A stretch of 64,000 nucleotides of DNA from Runella defluvii (GTDB lineage Bacteria > Bacteroidota > Bacteroidia > Cytophagales > Spirosomataceae). The stretch lies in NCBI RefSeq assembly GCF_014195535.1, contig NZ_JACIBY010000001.1:747748-811747 (forward strand), read 5' to 3'. Under the pieces are notes generated by a model, which was not told the origin of the DNA, did no database searches, and saw nothing but the letters and a program-made list of their open reading frames with translations. Shown here in pieces: positions 1-8,876 of the stretch. Both the position numbers and the translations under genes were made by a program. Within the stretch, counting starts at the first letter, position 1. Each line of letters begins with the position of its first letter.

Positions 1-2
1 AT

Positions 3-875
3 TCGGAAAACTTCGGATTTTTGGCCGATTTCTCAGACCCCAACAAAACCGATTATGCGTATTACGTAACGGCCCACGAGGTAGCGCACCAGTGGTGGGG
101 ACACCAAGTGATGCCGAGTTTCACGCGGGGAGCCAACAACATCGCTGAGGCATTGGCCGAGTACAGTTCGCACATGGTGCTACACCACACTTACGGCCGC
201 GACGTGATGCAAGAGCGCCTCAAATACGCCCTCGACCAGTATTTACGCGGTCGTGGAACGGAAAACAAAGGCGAACAGCCGCTGATGGACAACGAAAACG
301 GGGCGTACATTTGGTACGGAAAAGGCACGTTGACGTTTTATGCCCTGCAAGACATGGTGGGCGAGCAGCGCCTCAACACGTGGCTGAAAGACTACGCCGA
401 ACGGACGGCCTTCCGCCAGAAAGCGCCTTTTACGACGACCGACGAATGGTACAACAGTATTTACACCCAAACGCCTGATTCGCTCAAGTATTTTGTGGAG
501 GATTGTATCAAGAAAATCACCTTGTACGAAAACAAAGTAACGGGCGTAGAAGCGACGCCGCTGAAAGGCGACCAGTACAAAATAAAGCTGACCGTAGAAA
601 CCAAAAAGCTGTATTTTGACAAAACGGGCAAGGAAATTGCGCAGGGAAAAACCCCGAATTATATCGACATCGGGGTGTTTACGGAGGAGTCTAAAAACAA
701 GCTAGGCATGAAGCAAAAAGTGCCGCTTTACCTCCAAAAACACAAACTCAGCCCAGGCAAGCACACGATTGAGTTGGTAGTAAAAGGTAAGCCCCTCAAA
801 GGCGGCATCGACCCCTACAACAAACTCATCGACCGCATTTCGGATGATAATGTGATGAAAGTGGAAATGCTGTAG
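3..875 (+). CDS. M1 family metallopeptidase, C-terminal part (5' end outside window)
   Basis: This is the C-terminal half of a zinc aminopeptidase that removes N-terminal residues from peptides. The frame is open from the window edge, so the gene starts upstream; the TTG at 21 is not a real start. The gluzincin motif HEVAH is encoded at 75-89 and the third zinc ligand lies in AEALAEY about 20 residues later, the slightly longer spacing seen in Bacteroidota M1 proteins. A beta-sandwich-like tail follows and the protein ends in a segment reading DPYNKLIDR, which I associate with the M1 domains fused to ABC-2 type permeases. If so, the missing N-terminus is a membrane permease; this is inference. 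A strong palindromic terminator follows 11 bases after the stop. Confidence 0.9.
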   Translation, partial: SENFGFLADFSDPNKTDYAYYVTAHEVAHQWWGHQVMPSFTRGANNIAEALAEYSSHMVLHHTYGRDVMQERLKYALDQYLRGRGTENKGEQPLMDNENGAYIWYGKGTLTFYALQDMVGEQRLNTWLKDYAERTAFRQKAPFTTTDEWYNSIYTQTPDSLKYFVEDCIKKITLYENKVTGVEATPLKGDQYKIKLTVETKKLYFDKTGKEIAQGKTPNYIDIGVFTEESKNKLGMKQKVPLYLQKHKLSPGKHTIELVVKGKPLKGGIDPYNKLIDRISDDNVMKVEML

Positions 876-886
876 GAAATTCCTCA

Positions 887-918
887 CCTTCTCGAAAGCT
901 TTAAAGCTTTCGAGAAGG
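887..918. terminator. Perfect 16-bp-arm palindrome, bidirectional terminator candidate
   Basis: Two perfectly complementary 16-base arms meet with no spacer (887-902 and 903-918), directly after the M1 peptidase stop codon. It lacks a clean U-run, so Rho-independent function is inferred. It separates the peptidase from the AT-rich ABC-3C island. Confidence 0.6.
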
Positions 919-1048
919 TAGTGTGTATTCTTTTGAGGTAAGTTAAGAAAATGATAGTGAAGTATGAGCAGATTTCAAGTTGCTTGTACTTTACTATTTT
1001 CAGCCGATTTTTTCCATTAAATAGGTTTCAGAAGGCCAAAAATAGCTG

Positions 1049-1056
1049 TACTTTTG
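1049..1056 (+). promoter_or_regulatory. Candidate -7 box TACTTTTG for the ABC-3C operon
   Basis: Matches the Bacteroidota consensus TAnnTTTG, 21 bases before the ATG at 1078. No convincing -33 TTTG was found at the expected distance, so the call rests on the -7 box and its position. Confidence 0.4.
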
Positions 1057-1077
1057 CCCAACGCACAATTATACACA

Positions 1078-2022
1078 ATGGATTACCGTTTAGAAAACTT
1101 ATCAGAGGACGACTTTGAAGAACTGGTTAATGTACTATGCCAAAAAGTGCTTGGTACAGCTACAGTTGCATTTACAAAAGGTCGAGATGGTGGTCGAGAT
1201 GGGCGTTTTACAGGAAAGGCAAATAACTATCCCTCATTATCAGAGCCTTGGAGTGGTAAGTTTATCATTCAAGCAAAGCACACCAATGATTACCAAGCGA
1301 GTTGCTCTGACAATCCTTTTTTCGGTAATAAAACCAGCATAATCAATGGTGAAATTGCGAATATTAAAGCACTTATAGAAAACGGAGAGGTAGACAACTA
1401 CCTAATTTTCACTAATCGGAAAGAGACCGAGAGCAGGGAAAAAGCCGTACAGTATATCCAAGCCGAAACAGGTCTTAAAAATGTTGATATCAAAGGGAAA
1501 GATACCATTCATACTTGGTTAAGACAGTATGATGATGTAGCAAAGACTTTTAAAATTGGGTTGTATGCGTTACCTTTAGTCATTACGGAGTTTGATATTA
1601 AAGATACCATTTTGGCTTTTTCAAATTCTATTAATGCAATTCGTAGAATAGCAATATTGACAGATGAAAATGCTATAATAAATATATCTAAAGTAAGGAA
1701 AAATGAGATAAATAATTTGTCAACTGAATATTATGAAAATCAAATTCGACGAAAATCTCAACAATATTTTGAAGATATTGACGAATTTTTGTCAAATTTT
1801 AATAATCAAGAGTATGCCAAAATATATTATAATTTTGCAGAAGAAATGAGTAATAAGATTGAAATTAAAAGAAGTACTTTTGGTAAGTTTGAAGAGATTT
1901 TTATGTATTTGTATGATACTATTTTCGATGCAAATCAAATAGAATTAAAACAAGACCGTAGGCTTATCTGGATATTTTTACATCATTTGTACTTTAATTG
2001 CCATATAGGAAGAACATTATGA
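1078..2022 (+). CDS. ABC-3C system effector: Mrr-like restriction endonuclease with C-terminal ABC-3C domain
   Basis: Predicted nuclease effector of an ABC-three-component conflict system (314 aa). The first ~165 residues look like a PD-(D/E)xK nuclease of the Mrr type: an N-terminal helix DFEELVNVLC, GRDGGRD at 35-41 supplying the acidic residue, and IIQAK at 63-67 as the Q-x-K form of the core motif. The C-terminal half (about 170-314) is AT-rich, helical, and matches no enzyme I know; by position it should be the domain that couples the effector to the middle component and ATPase. I start at ATG 1078 rather than the in-frame TTG at 1054 because the candidate -7 box overlaps the TTG. The stop overlaps the next start by 4 bases (ATGA), implying translational coupling. 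The precise ABC-3C subtype is not certain. Confidence 0.75.
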   Translation: MDYRLENLSEDDFEELVNVLCQKVLGTATVAFTKGRDGGRDGRFTGKANNYPSLSEPWSGKFIIQAKHTNDYQASCSDNPFFGNKTSIINGEIANIKALIENGEVDNYLIFTNRKETESREKAVQYIQAETGLKNVDIKGKDTIHTWLRQYDDVAKTFKIGLYALPLVITEFDIKDTILAFSNSINAIRRIAILTDENAIINISKVRKNEINNLSTEYYENQIRRKSQQYFEDIDEFLSNFNNQEYAKIYYNFAEEMSNKIEIKRSTFGKFEEIFMYLYDTIFDANQIELKQDRRLIWIFLHHLYFNCHIGRTL

Positions 2023-2312
2023 TAACTGCTCATAAATATCTTAATTTAGATTTATCAATAATCAATCTAAGTGCTTTTGTGATTGATAAGCTGAGAAAAA
2101 ATAGTCTTTTATATGATGAGTTGTTAAGTTTAGTTGTAGCAACATACGGTAAAGAAGCAAAAGACATATTTCCTTATGTTTTAAACTTTCTGTTTTTGTT
2201 AAATAAAATAAGTTATCTGCCTGAAATAGACTTGTTTCAACTAAATAAATTGTACCATGAAAATTATAATGATTCTATTGTCACACGCAGATCTGAACTT
2301 GCTCGTAAGTAA
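2019..2312 (+). CDS. ABC-3C system middle component, small helical protein
   Basis: A 97-residue protein starting at ATG 2019, which overlaps the effector stop; the longer in-frame start at 1998 would overlap it by 25 bases and is less likely. The sequence begins with HKYLNLDLSIINLSAF and is predicted to be all-helical, compatible with a small winged-helix-like adaptor. Short proteins between an effector and a DUF2326 ATPase are called middle components in the ABC-3C classification (Krishnan, Aravind and colleagues) and are thought to link the two. The MC6/MC7-like classes are the nearest fit by size and by the NLD...NL pattern, but I cannot assign the subtype. Function is inferred from position. 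Confidence 0.7.
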   Translation: MITAHKYLNLDLSIINLSAFVIDKLRKNSLLYDELLSLVVATYGKEAKDIFPYVLNFLFLLNKISYLPEIDLFQLNKLYHENYNDSIVTRRSELARK

Positions 2313-2324
2313 GATATTTTAGGA

Positions 2325-4100
2325 ATGAAACTAAGTAAACTTTATAGTAATCGCCCGTTTCACAATGTTACCTTTATCACTAAAAAAGGTGGGTTAAATG
2401 CTATTGTTGCTGATTCCCAAAAAGAAGATGGGACTGGAAACCAACACTGCGTTGGAAAGACTAAACTGGCAGATTTGGTTGATTTTATGCTTTTAAAAGG
2501 CGTTGATAAATCTTTTTTCTTTTACAAAGATTCGGCGAAAGAAAAGTTTTCTGGCTATGAATTTTACTTGGAAATTCTGTTGAATGATGGGCGTTATTTA
2601 ATACTGAAAAGAAGTGTGGATACTCCTACGAAAATAGCCTTTAAACTAAATGAAAAATCAAAAGATGGGTACCCTTTAATCGATCAATTTGATGAAATTC
2701 TTGCGTTGGAAAAAGCAAAAGGTAAATTAAATGAACTCTTGAATTTTGATTTTTGTAAAGAAAATGATGAAGCATATCGGCGATTAATTAATTATTCGTT
2801 ACGTACTCAGGGTGACTATGAGCCAAAAATGAATACGATTTTTCAATTAAGAAAGTTTACAAAAAACAAAGATAAAGATTGGAAACCGTTGCTTTTTAGT
2901 TTGCTAGGTTTTGATGGAAGATTACTAAAGCAAAAATATGAGTTAGAAGATTCTATAAAGGAAGATAATACTTCTATTAAAAATCAAGAAAAATCTTTTG
3001 GTATCAAAACCGAAGAAAAAGATTCATTGGTTGGTAAAATTCAGACCACTCAAATAGAGAGAGATAAACTCTCAAAAGAATTAGATAACCTAAATTTTTA
3101 TCAAAAAGATAAAGAAACTATCAATACTTTAGTAGGTGAAATTGAGTACGAAATAGCACTTCTTAATACTCAATTATATCAGATTGAATACGAAATCCAA
3201 AAATTAAGCGATTCAATAAGAAATGAATTTTCTTTCGACTTAGAAAAAGTTAAAAACTTGTTTGAGGAGGTTGAAATACACTTTCCACAGCAGCTATCAA
3301 AATCGTATGAGCAATTGATAGACTTTAACCATCAGATTACCCAAGAACGAAATAGCCAAATTCGTCAAACGATTGATGAGAAAAAACAGCAGGAAAAAGA
3401 TATTAATGCAAGACTGTCAGAATTAAATAGTAGAAAAAAAGCGTTCAGGGATATAATTCAAGATACTTCTCTATTCAAAAAATATGCAATTTATCAAAAG
3501 AATCTAGTAGAAATAGAACGAGAGTTAGTTCGTTTTCAGGCTCAACTAGAAGAAATAGATAAGATTGAAAAAAAGAAAACAGAAATCGAAGAAAAGCAAA
3601 AAGGAGATTTACAAGATGTAAAAGATAAACTGAAAGAAATTTTAGACAACACGGCCAATTGTACCTTGTACATGAGTATTAGAAGGAGTTTCTCTGAAAT
3701 AGCAAAGGAAATTTTGAATGACAATGCGATTATCAAAATTGTTCCTAATAACACTTTTAATATTGATTTTAGACCTGAATTTCCTAATTCAGCCAAATCA
3801 GATGGTGCCACCTATTACAAAATACTTTGTGTTGCTTTTGATTTAGCAATTCTGATAAATTATCGAGATAAATCTCATTTTCGTTTTGTCTATCATGATG
3901 ATGTTATTTCAGGCGATGATAATGGAGTAAAAAATAGACTCATTGAGTTATGCCGAAACATTTGTGAAAGACATGATATACAATATATTTTCTCTGCCAT
4001 TAAAGATAATCTTCCTCCCAATATGAATCTTGAAAGTAGTATTATTTTGGAACTTAACGATAAAAATGATGAAGGGAAGTTATTTAAAATGAGTTTTTAG
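2325..4100 (+). CDS. ABC-3C system ATPase, DUF2326 domain, SMC/RecN-like
   Basis: ABC-type ATPase with a long coiled coil, 591 aa. The Walker A region is NQHCVGKTKLADLVDF (39-54), a form of the xNxxGKT loop seen in DUF2326 proteins. A coiled coil rich in E, K and Q runs from about 205 to 440. The C-terminal ATPase half has a signature-like SAKSDGATYYK (489-499), Walker B FRFVYHDDV (519-527), and ends in the family-typical DEGKLFKMSF. DUF2326 proteins are the ATPase of ABC-3C systems, proposed to sense invading or abnormal nucleic acid and license a toxic effector. It starts 12 bases after the middle component, so the three genes form one operon. The island is clearly more AT-rich than flanking DNA, as expected for transferred defence genes. 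Confidence 0.85.
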   Translation: MKLSKLYSNRPFHNVTFITKKGGLNAIVADSQKEDGTGNQHCVGKTKLADLVDFMLLKGVDKSFFFYKDSAKEKFSGYEFYLEILLNDGRYLILKRSVDTPTKIAFKLNEKSKDGYPLIDQFDEILALEKAKGKLNELLNFDFCKENDEAYRRLINYSLRTQGDYEPKMNTIFQLRKFTKNKDKDWKPLLFSLLGFDGRLLKQKYELEDSIKEDNTSIKNQEKSFGIKTEEKDSLVGKIQTTQIERDKLSKELDNLNFYQKDKETINTLVGEIEYEIALLNTQLYQIEYEIQKLSDSIRNEFSFDLEKVKNLFEEVEIHFPQQLSKSYEQLIDFNHQITQERNSQIRQTIDEKKQQEKDINARLSELNSRKKAFRDIIQDTSLFKKYAIYQKNLVEIERELVRFQAQLEEIDKIEKKKTEIEEKQKGDLQDVKDKLKEILDNTANCTLYMSIRRSFSEIAKEILNDNAIIKIVPNNTFNIDFRPEFPNSAKSDGATYYKILCVAFDLAILINYRDKSHFRFVYHDDVISGDDNGVKNRLIELCRNICERHDIQYIFSAIKDNLPPNMNLESSIILELNDKNDEGKLFKMSF

Positions 4101-4117
4101 TTAACCTTATTGAGTAA

Positions 4118-4515
4118 TTATCCTCTTAGTAGCTGCCTAAACTCACTCAATGACAGATTCATTAAGCTCGCCGCTTTGCTCAATGAAATGACCTCTTCGA
4201 TAGCTGCTCGGTACAATAACTGTGAAAAACGCAAGGGGTTTCACTATATCGTACCGCCTATTTTGAGTCCAAACGCCCATCGATAATCTAACCGCTATCT
4301 CTTTCCCTGATTCTCCGACCAATCGTCTTCTTGATGATCTAGCGCTACAAACCTAGCCCTAAAACTATTAAAGCGTTTTGCGTGAGAAGTTGACGAAATA
4401 GATTATATTCGTCCAGCTAATTTCTGCGCTAGAAATTTCCTCCATTTGCCTCTGCTCTTTGACATTCTCTTTCTTTTTCAATGCGTTGACATTTTCCTTG
4501 TTGCGCCTCAAAACC
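4118..4515 (-). pseudogene. Decayed gene remnant, C-terminus resembling ImmA/IrrE or HTH-regulator tails
   Basis: The 452-base gap after the ABC-3C operon holds no intact gene, but the minus strand keeps protein-like pieces broken by frameshifts and stops. The clearest runs from about 4235 to the stop at 4118-4120 and reads RFSQLLYRAAIEE then VISLSKAASLMNLSLSEFRQ (about 40 residues in one frame). This 'LSKAAxLMNLSLSEF' pattern resembles C-terminal helix-turn-helix segments of ImmA/IrrE-type proteins. Upstream pieces continue in other frames (YDIVKP near 4245, FVALDHQEDDW near 4340, NKENVNALKKK near 4495). At least two frameshifts are needed to join them, so it is a relic. Identity is uncertain. 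Confidence 0.4.
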
Positions 4516-4552
4516 TACTCCCTTAGGAGCTTAACCTTTACCTTACCCTACT

Positions 4553-5626
4553 ATGAAAAATCTATTTCAACCTATTGTTTCGAATCAACCTGAACCCGGG
4601 CATCATGCCAGAAGTGTACTTACGATTGAAGAGTTTATCCGTTTATTGAAAGAAGAAGAGGATTATTGGGCACCTGAGCAAAACAATACCAAGCAAATGA
4701 TCACTCGTTTGCGTAAAATCTTTTACGACCAATGGGGCTGGAATAGTGAACTGATACGCGGGGCGGCAGCGATAGAAAGCCGTTTTGAGACAGCTCTCCA
4801 TGATTCTCCCGTGAATCATGGGAAAGAAGTTGTTCGGTATAAAAAACTGGTGTATATGCCCGTGTATCGAGTCGTGACTTATACCGACCACGACAAGATT
4901 TTTGGCGATACCCGAGCGGGAAAAGTGCCCTTTATTTACGAAGCTGATCATCAAGATGTGATGCTGCCCGAAGGGCATTTTTGTGACGTTGCCCACACCT
5001 TGGCGGGCTTGGATGCCATCAATTATAAGCAGGTGGTTAGCCCATTGCCTTCATTTTTGTCATTTCTTACTCCATTTGTTCCGCACGTTGACTCCAACGT
5101 GGATGTCGTGACATGGCTGGGCGACATCGCAAGTAGTTCGGCCGATTTTCTTTTCGATTACTTGAAAAACAACGGAAAATCGGTGAATGGCAACGATGCA
5201 CAAGAAGTGATAAACGTAGATGCGTCGGCTTCGGATATGCTGGGGGATATGGATGCGTATGTGATTGCCCATCACTACGAGATTGGAAGTTCGAACGGGA
5301 TGCGGTGTACCGAACTATTGACGGACTATTATCTCGGTGATAATGGCTACCGTGCACGGCGGTTTTCTACGTTTTGCTCCGTTATGGGGCTCGAAAAATG
5401 GAATGGACGGGAGTTTGCCAACGAAAAACAGTGGCTGGCGTATTATCGAAAGCAGCTACGAGACAGTACGTCTTTTGTGACGTATAGTGTCAACGAAAAG
5501 ACACTTTCGGGCGTGTTGCTACCGCTTAAAATATGGTTTCATTGGTATGATGATGCTTTAAAACTAGATCTACTCCTGACTATCTTTTTGAATGCCCTTA
5601 AACATAACCTTACACTTGAAAAATAA
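4553..5626 (+). CDS. Unrecognised conserved-looking protein, 357 aa
   Basis: I do not recognise this protein. It has no signal peptide and no membrane segment, and looks like a soluble, mostly helical protein. Regions that look constrained are RGAAAIESRFETALHDSP (about 69-86), HFCDVAHTLAGLDA (about 143-156), VDVVTWLGDIAS (about 184-195), the acidic DASASDMLGDMDAY (about 224-237) and HHYEIGSSNGMRCTELL (about 240-256). The histidines, aspartates and glutamates in these blocks could bind a metal, but no known catalytic signature is complete. It starts at ATG 4553 and ends 6 bases before the next gene, whose own stop is close to the adenylate cyclase start, so the three are probably co-transcribed. 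Confidence 0.75.
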   Translation: MKNLFQPIVSNQPEPGHHARSVLTIEEFIRLLKEEEDYWAPEQNNTKQMITRLRKIFYDQWGWNSELIRGAAAIESRFETALHDSPVNHGKEVVRYKKLVYMPVYRVVTYTDHDKIFGDTRAGKVPFIYEADHQDVMLPEGHFCDVAHTLAGLDAINYKQVVSPLPSFLSFLTPFVPHVDSNVDVVTWLGDIASSSADFLFDYLKNNGKSVNGNDAQEVINVDASASDMLGDMDAYVIAHHYEIGSSNGMRCTELLTDYYLGDNGYRARRFSTFCSVMGLEKWNGREFANEKQWLAYYRKQLRDSTSFVTYSVNEKTLSGVLLPLKIWFHWYDDALKLDLLLTIFLNALKHNLTLEK

Positions 5627-5632
5627 TGCTGT

Positions 5633-6805
5633 ATGGAAACCTCCAAAAAAGTGCTGTGGATTATTACCTCGTTAGTGCTGCTTTTTCTTTTACCTTATCT
5701 CGGGGCTATTATTGCGTTTAATGGCGATTTTCCCCCCAATTTATTTACGTATCCAGCCATTGTTCCCCAAGCCAAATCGCATTTTAATGGGTATATATTT
5801 GCCATTATTTCTGTCTTTTTTGTGGCCATCGCGTTGTTGTATATGTACCCAAGGCTTTTTGGTTTTAAGCGAGTAGTGGTGTACGTTTCGGCCAAGAAAA
5901 AAGCTCCTTTGCCCCTTTGGTTTTGGATTTCGCTGGTGGTTTGGTGTGGGTGTCTCATTTTGTTGTGGGGAAAATTCCAAGGCATTCGTTGGTTTCTTAA
6001 ATTCATCGATATTTTGCTTTGGTGGAGTTTTACGTTGATGATTGATGGAATCGTGTACGCCAGAAACAACAGACGGTCGTTGGTGACGATACGCCATCGA
6101 GAATTGGTTGGTGTTGCGTTTGCTTCGATTTTAGGGTGGATGTTTTTTGAGTATTTCAACTTCTTTGTGGATGACAATTGGTACTATCCTCAAGGAGGCC
6201 AACTACCGCCAGCGGAGTTTTTGAGTTACTCCATGCTCGCTTCTACGGCCGTCTTTCCTATTGCTTTCGAATGGTATAGTTTGTTCAATACGTTTGAGTC
6301 TTTTAAGGCAAAGTATTCCAAGGGAATAAAATTGGTGTTGCCCAAGTGGCTAAAAATGACGCTATTGGTGCTGAGCTTTGGGGTGATGTTTTCCATCAGT
6401 TTTTTCCCCGATACGCTTTTCTTTGCCGTGTGGCTGAGCCCGTTGATCATCTTAGCCATCTTGTTGTCCGAAATGAAAATATGGTCACCTTTTACGTCCA
6501 TTAAAGACGGGAATTGGTCGCCACTTTTGCTGATTGCCCTTTCGTGGGTCGTTTCGGGCGTGTGTGTTGAGTGCTGGAACTACTTCAGTGCCGACCACGT
6601 CAATGGCCAAATAATCACCGAAAATACGCTTTATTGGGCCTACAGCGTGCCGTATGTAGATGCGTACCATTTGTTTGAAATGCCCATTTTAGGGTATTTG
6701 GGGTATTTGCCTTATGGGATATATGCAGGCGTGTGGTGGATAACTTTTGCCTTTTTACTCAATATTCCTACGCAGTTTTCGGAAGCGGGACATGACAATG
6801 TGTAA
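5633..6805 (+). CDS. Polytopic integral membrane protein, unknown function
   Basis: A 390-residue protein with about 10-11 hydrophobic helices spread over its whole length and short charged loops, so it lies in the inner membrane. Aromatic motifs are frequent: MFFEYFNFF (about 164-172), a loop DDNWYYPQGGQLPP (about 174-187), FEWYSLFNTF, and VECWNYFSADH in the second half. MFFEYFNFF and VECWNYF look like an internal repeat (E-Y/C-(W)-N-(Y/F)-F), suggesting a duplicated bundle. No family is recognised. It begins 6 bases after the upstream gene and ends about 44 bases before the chosen start of the cyclase, or overlaps it if an earlier ATG (6792 or 6798) is used. Operon membership with the cyclase suggests a sensory or membrane-related role, by inference only. 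Confidence 0.75.
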   Translation: METSKKVLWIITSLVLLFLLPYLGAIIAFNGDFPPNLFTYPAIVPQAKSHFNGYIFAIISVFFVAIALLYMYPRLFGFKRVVVYVSAKKKAPLPLWFWISLVVWCGCLILLWGKFQGIRWFLKFIDILLWWSFTLMIDGIVYARNNRRSLVTIRHRELVGVAFASILGWMFFEYFNFFVDDNWYYPQGGQLPPAEFLSYSMLASTAVFPIAFEWYSLFNTFESFKAKYSKGIKLVLPKWLKMTLLVLSFGVMFSISFFPDTLFFAVWLSPLIILAILLSEMKIWSPFTSIKDGNWSPLLLIALSWVVSGVCVECWNYFSADHVNGQIITENTLYWAYSVPYVDAYHLFEMPILGYLGYLPYGIYAGVWWITFAFLLNIPTQFSEAGHDNV

Positions 6806-6848
6806 GCATTATTGGAGGGGAGACAATCGCATTAAACGATGCCATACG

Positions 6849-8819
6849 ATGGAAATAATTGTACAACTACTTACGCAATGGGCAACGTTAGCCACCAGCA
6901 ACACAAGCAGGCTGGTTGGTATTTTGTGCTTTTGCTGGGGAATGACCGTGTTAGGGCAAAACCCTGTTATCAATTGGGACGGAAAACAAAAGGTAGTCGA
7001 TATTGCCGAGCAAGTGTTGATTTTGAAAGACACAAGTGGTCGTTTGAAAATAGAGGACGTTGCTTCGCCCCAATTTGCGGATAGGTTTACCTTATCAAAG
7101 CAGAAGGTGCTGAGTTTCAATGATGAAGATTATTATTGGGTGAAAGTCCAAGTTCGGAATGAAACCGCTACCCAAGTTTTGCTAGAAATAGCGCAGCCTA
7201 TTTTGTCGAGGGTCGATTTTTATTACCAAGAACCTGCTACCCAAAAATGGCACGTAGTCCAAGAGGGGTTTATGACGCCCATTCAACAGAAAGCATATAA
7301 GCACCAATACCAGCTTTTTTTGTTGCCCCCAGCCGTCCAGACCTATTATTTACGCTTCCAGTCATTAGGACTTGCGGTGCCACTTCGGCTTTGGAATGAA
7401 AACGTATATGAGGAGAAAATAGGCACTCAACGCATCGTTTTGGGGGTTTTTACGGGAATCATGGGCTTTGTGGTTATCCTCAACCTCTTTTTCTTTTTTT
7501 CTCTTCAAAAAATAGCCTACGCACACTATGCGGTGCTGGTATTTATTTATTACCTGACGGCCTCCAACGTCGAAGGGTTTCTCTTGTATGTGCACCCCAA
7601 AGCAGATTTGTTTTATGGTATGTTCATTACTTCCATTTTCAATATGCCAATTGGAGTTTCTTTTGCTCTGCTCTTTTTGGACATCAAAAAAGTAAGTACT
7701 CGACTGTATAAAATTGGGTGGGGGCTCTTTGTTTATTATTTGACGTTTATCTTCTGGCATCGGTTTTTGTCGCCGCTTAGCCTTGCGTACGTGACCAACT
7801 TCCATGGCCTGATGGTGGTGTTAATTATGGCTACTTTTGGGATTCAGGCGGGCAGAAAAGGCAACCGAATCGGGTATTACTTTTTTGTTTCGTATTTACT
7901 GTTCTTCTTGTTGGCCGCGCTGGATACCAAAAGCAAATTGACAGGCACCCCAACGTACATTTTTGATTTGTCGTATGTGTCGTTAGGCTTTCTTACGGAG
8001 GCAATTACCCTTTCGTATTTGCTGACCAAACGTTTTGAATGGGAAGGCCAAGCCGTAGCGCAAGAAAGGCTAAAATCGCAGGAACTTCTGCTGGCACAAA
8101 CGAGGGAAAATGAGCGGATTGTGCGCGAACAAAACGTCATCTTGGAGCAAAAAGTAGCCGAACGAACCCGTGAGTTGGTCATCGAAAAGAAAAAATCGGA
8201 TGACTTACTTTTGAATATTTTGCCGTCAGACATCGCCGATGAGTTAAAAGCGACGGGAAGAGCCAAAGCCCGAAAGTACGAGTCAACGTCGGTACTTTTT
8301 GCTGATTTTAAAGACTTTACTGTATTCAGTCAAAACCAAAGTGCCGAAAAAGTAGTCGCCGAAATTGACCACTGCTTTAGGGCGTTTGATCGTATTGTCA
8401 AAAACTACGGACTCGAAAAGATTAAAACGATTGGGGATGCTTACATGTGTGCAGGGGGCTTGCCTACCCCTAGCGATCATCACGCCCAGAACATCGTGCA
8501 GGCAGCGTTGGAAATATGCGCTTTTATGAAGCAACTAAAAGCGGAAAAAATCAAGGCAGGAGAACTTTATTTTGAGGTGCGGGTAGGGATTTGTTCGGGG
8601 CCAGTGGTAGCGGGTATCGTTGGGATTAATAAATTTGCGTACGATATATGGGGAGATACCGTCAACACGGCTGCGCGAATGGAGCAGCACAGCGAACCAG
8701 GAAAAGTAAACGTGAGTGGTTCGACGTACGAATTGATTAAAGAGACGTATAATTGTATCCCAAGAGGAAAAATTGCTGCCAAAAATAAAGGCGAAATAGA
8801 GATGTATTTTGTGGAGTAG
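6849..8819 (+). CDS. Receptor-type class III adenylate cyclase with 7TM-DISM sensor
   Basis: Membrane receptor that makes cAMP. With ATG 6849 the protein has 656 residues: signal-like segment (about 20-37), periplasmic 7TMR-DISM extracellular domain (about 45-190), seven membrane helices of the 7TM-DISM type (about 195-395), a coiled-coil linker (about 400-450) and a class III cyclase domain (about 475-656). Catalytic residues are present: two metal-binding aspartates in FADFKDF (486, 489), the adenine-specifying lysine in KTIGD (526), aspartate in YDIWGD (599), and the transition-state Asn/Arg in VNTAARM (606, 610). The K/D pair argues for ATP rather than GTP. Earlier in-frame starts at 6792 and 6798 overlap the upstream gene and would put a charged tail before the signal segment. 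7TM-DISM domains often sense carbohydrates or other small ligands. Confidence 0.9.
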   Translation: MEIIVQLLTQWATLATSNTSRLVGILCFCWGMTVLGQNPVINWDGKQKVVDIAEQVLILKDTSGRLKIEDVASPQFADRFTLSKQKVLSFNDEDYYWVKVQVRNETATQVLLEIAQPILSRVDFYYQEPATQKWHVVQEGFMTPIQQKAYKHQYQLFLLPPAVQTYYLRFQSLGLAVPLRLWNENVYEEKIGTQRIVLGVFTGIMGFVVILNLFFFFSLQKIAYAHYAVLVFIYYLTASNVEGFLLYVHPKADLFYGMFITSIFNMPIGVSFALLFLDIKKVSTRLYKIGWGLFVYYLTFIFWHRFLSPLSLAYVTNFHGLMVVLIMATFGIQAGRKGNRIGYYFFVSYLLFFLLAALDTKSKLTGTPTYIFDLSYVSLGFLTEAITLSYLLTKRFEWEGQAVAQERLKSQELLLAQTRENERIVREQNVILEQKVAERTRELVIEKKKSDDLLLNILPSDIADELKATGRAKARKYESTSVLFADFKDFTVFSQNQSAEKVVAEIDHCFRAFDRIVKNYGLEKIKTIGDAYMCAGGLPTPSDHHAQNIVQAALEICAFMKQLKAEKIKAGELYFEVRVGICSGPVVAGIVGINKFAYDIWGDTVNTAARMEQHSEPGKVNVSGSTYELIKETYNCIPRGKIAAKNKGEIEMYFVE

Positions 8820-8876
8820 TCTTATTTCTAGCAGCACTTTAGAAACAAAAATAATTGATAAAAACCATTTCAAAAC

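Noticed and set aside
1054-1077. TTG start giving the nuclease effector 8 more residues
   Set aside because: It overlaps the candidate -7 box; ATG 1078 starts directly with the conserved helix.
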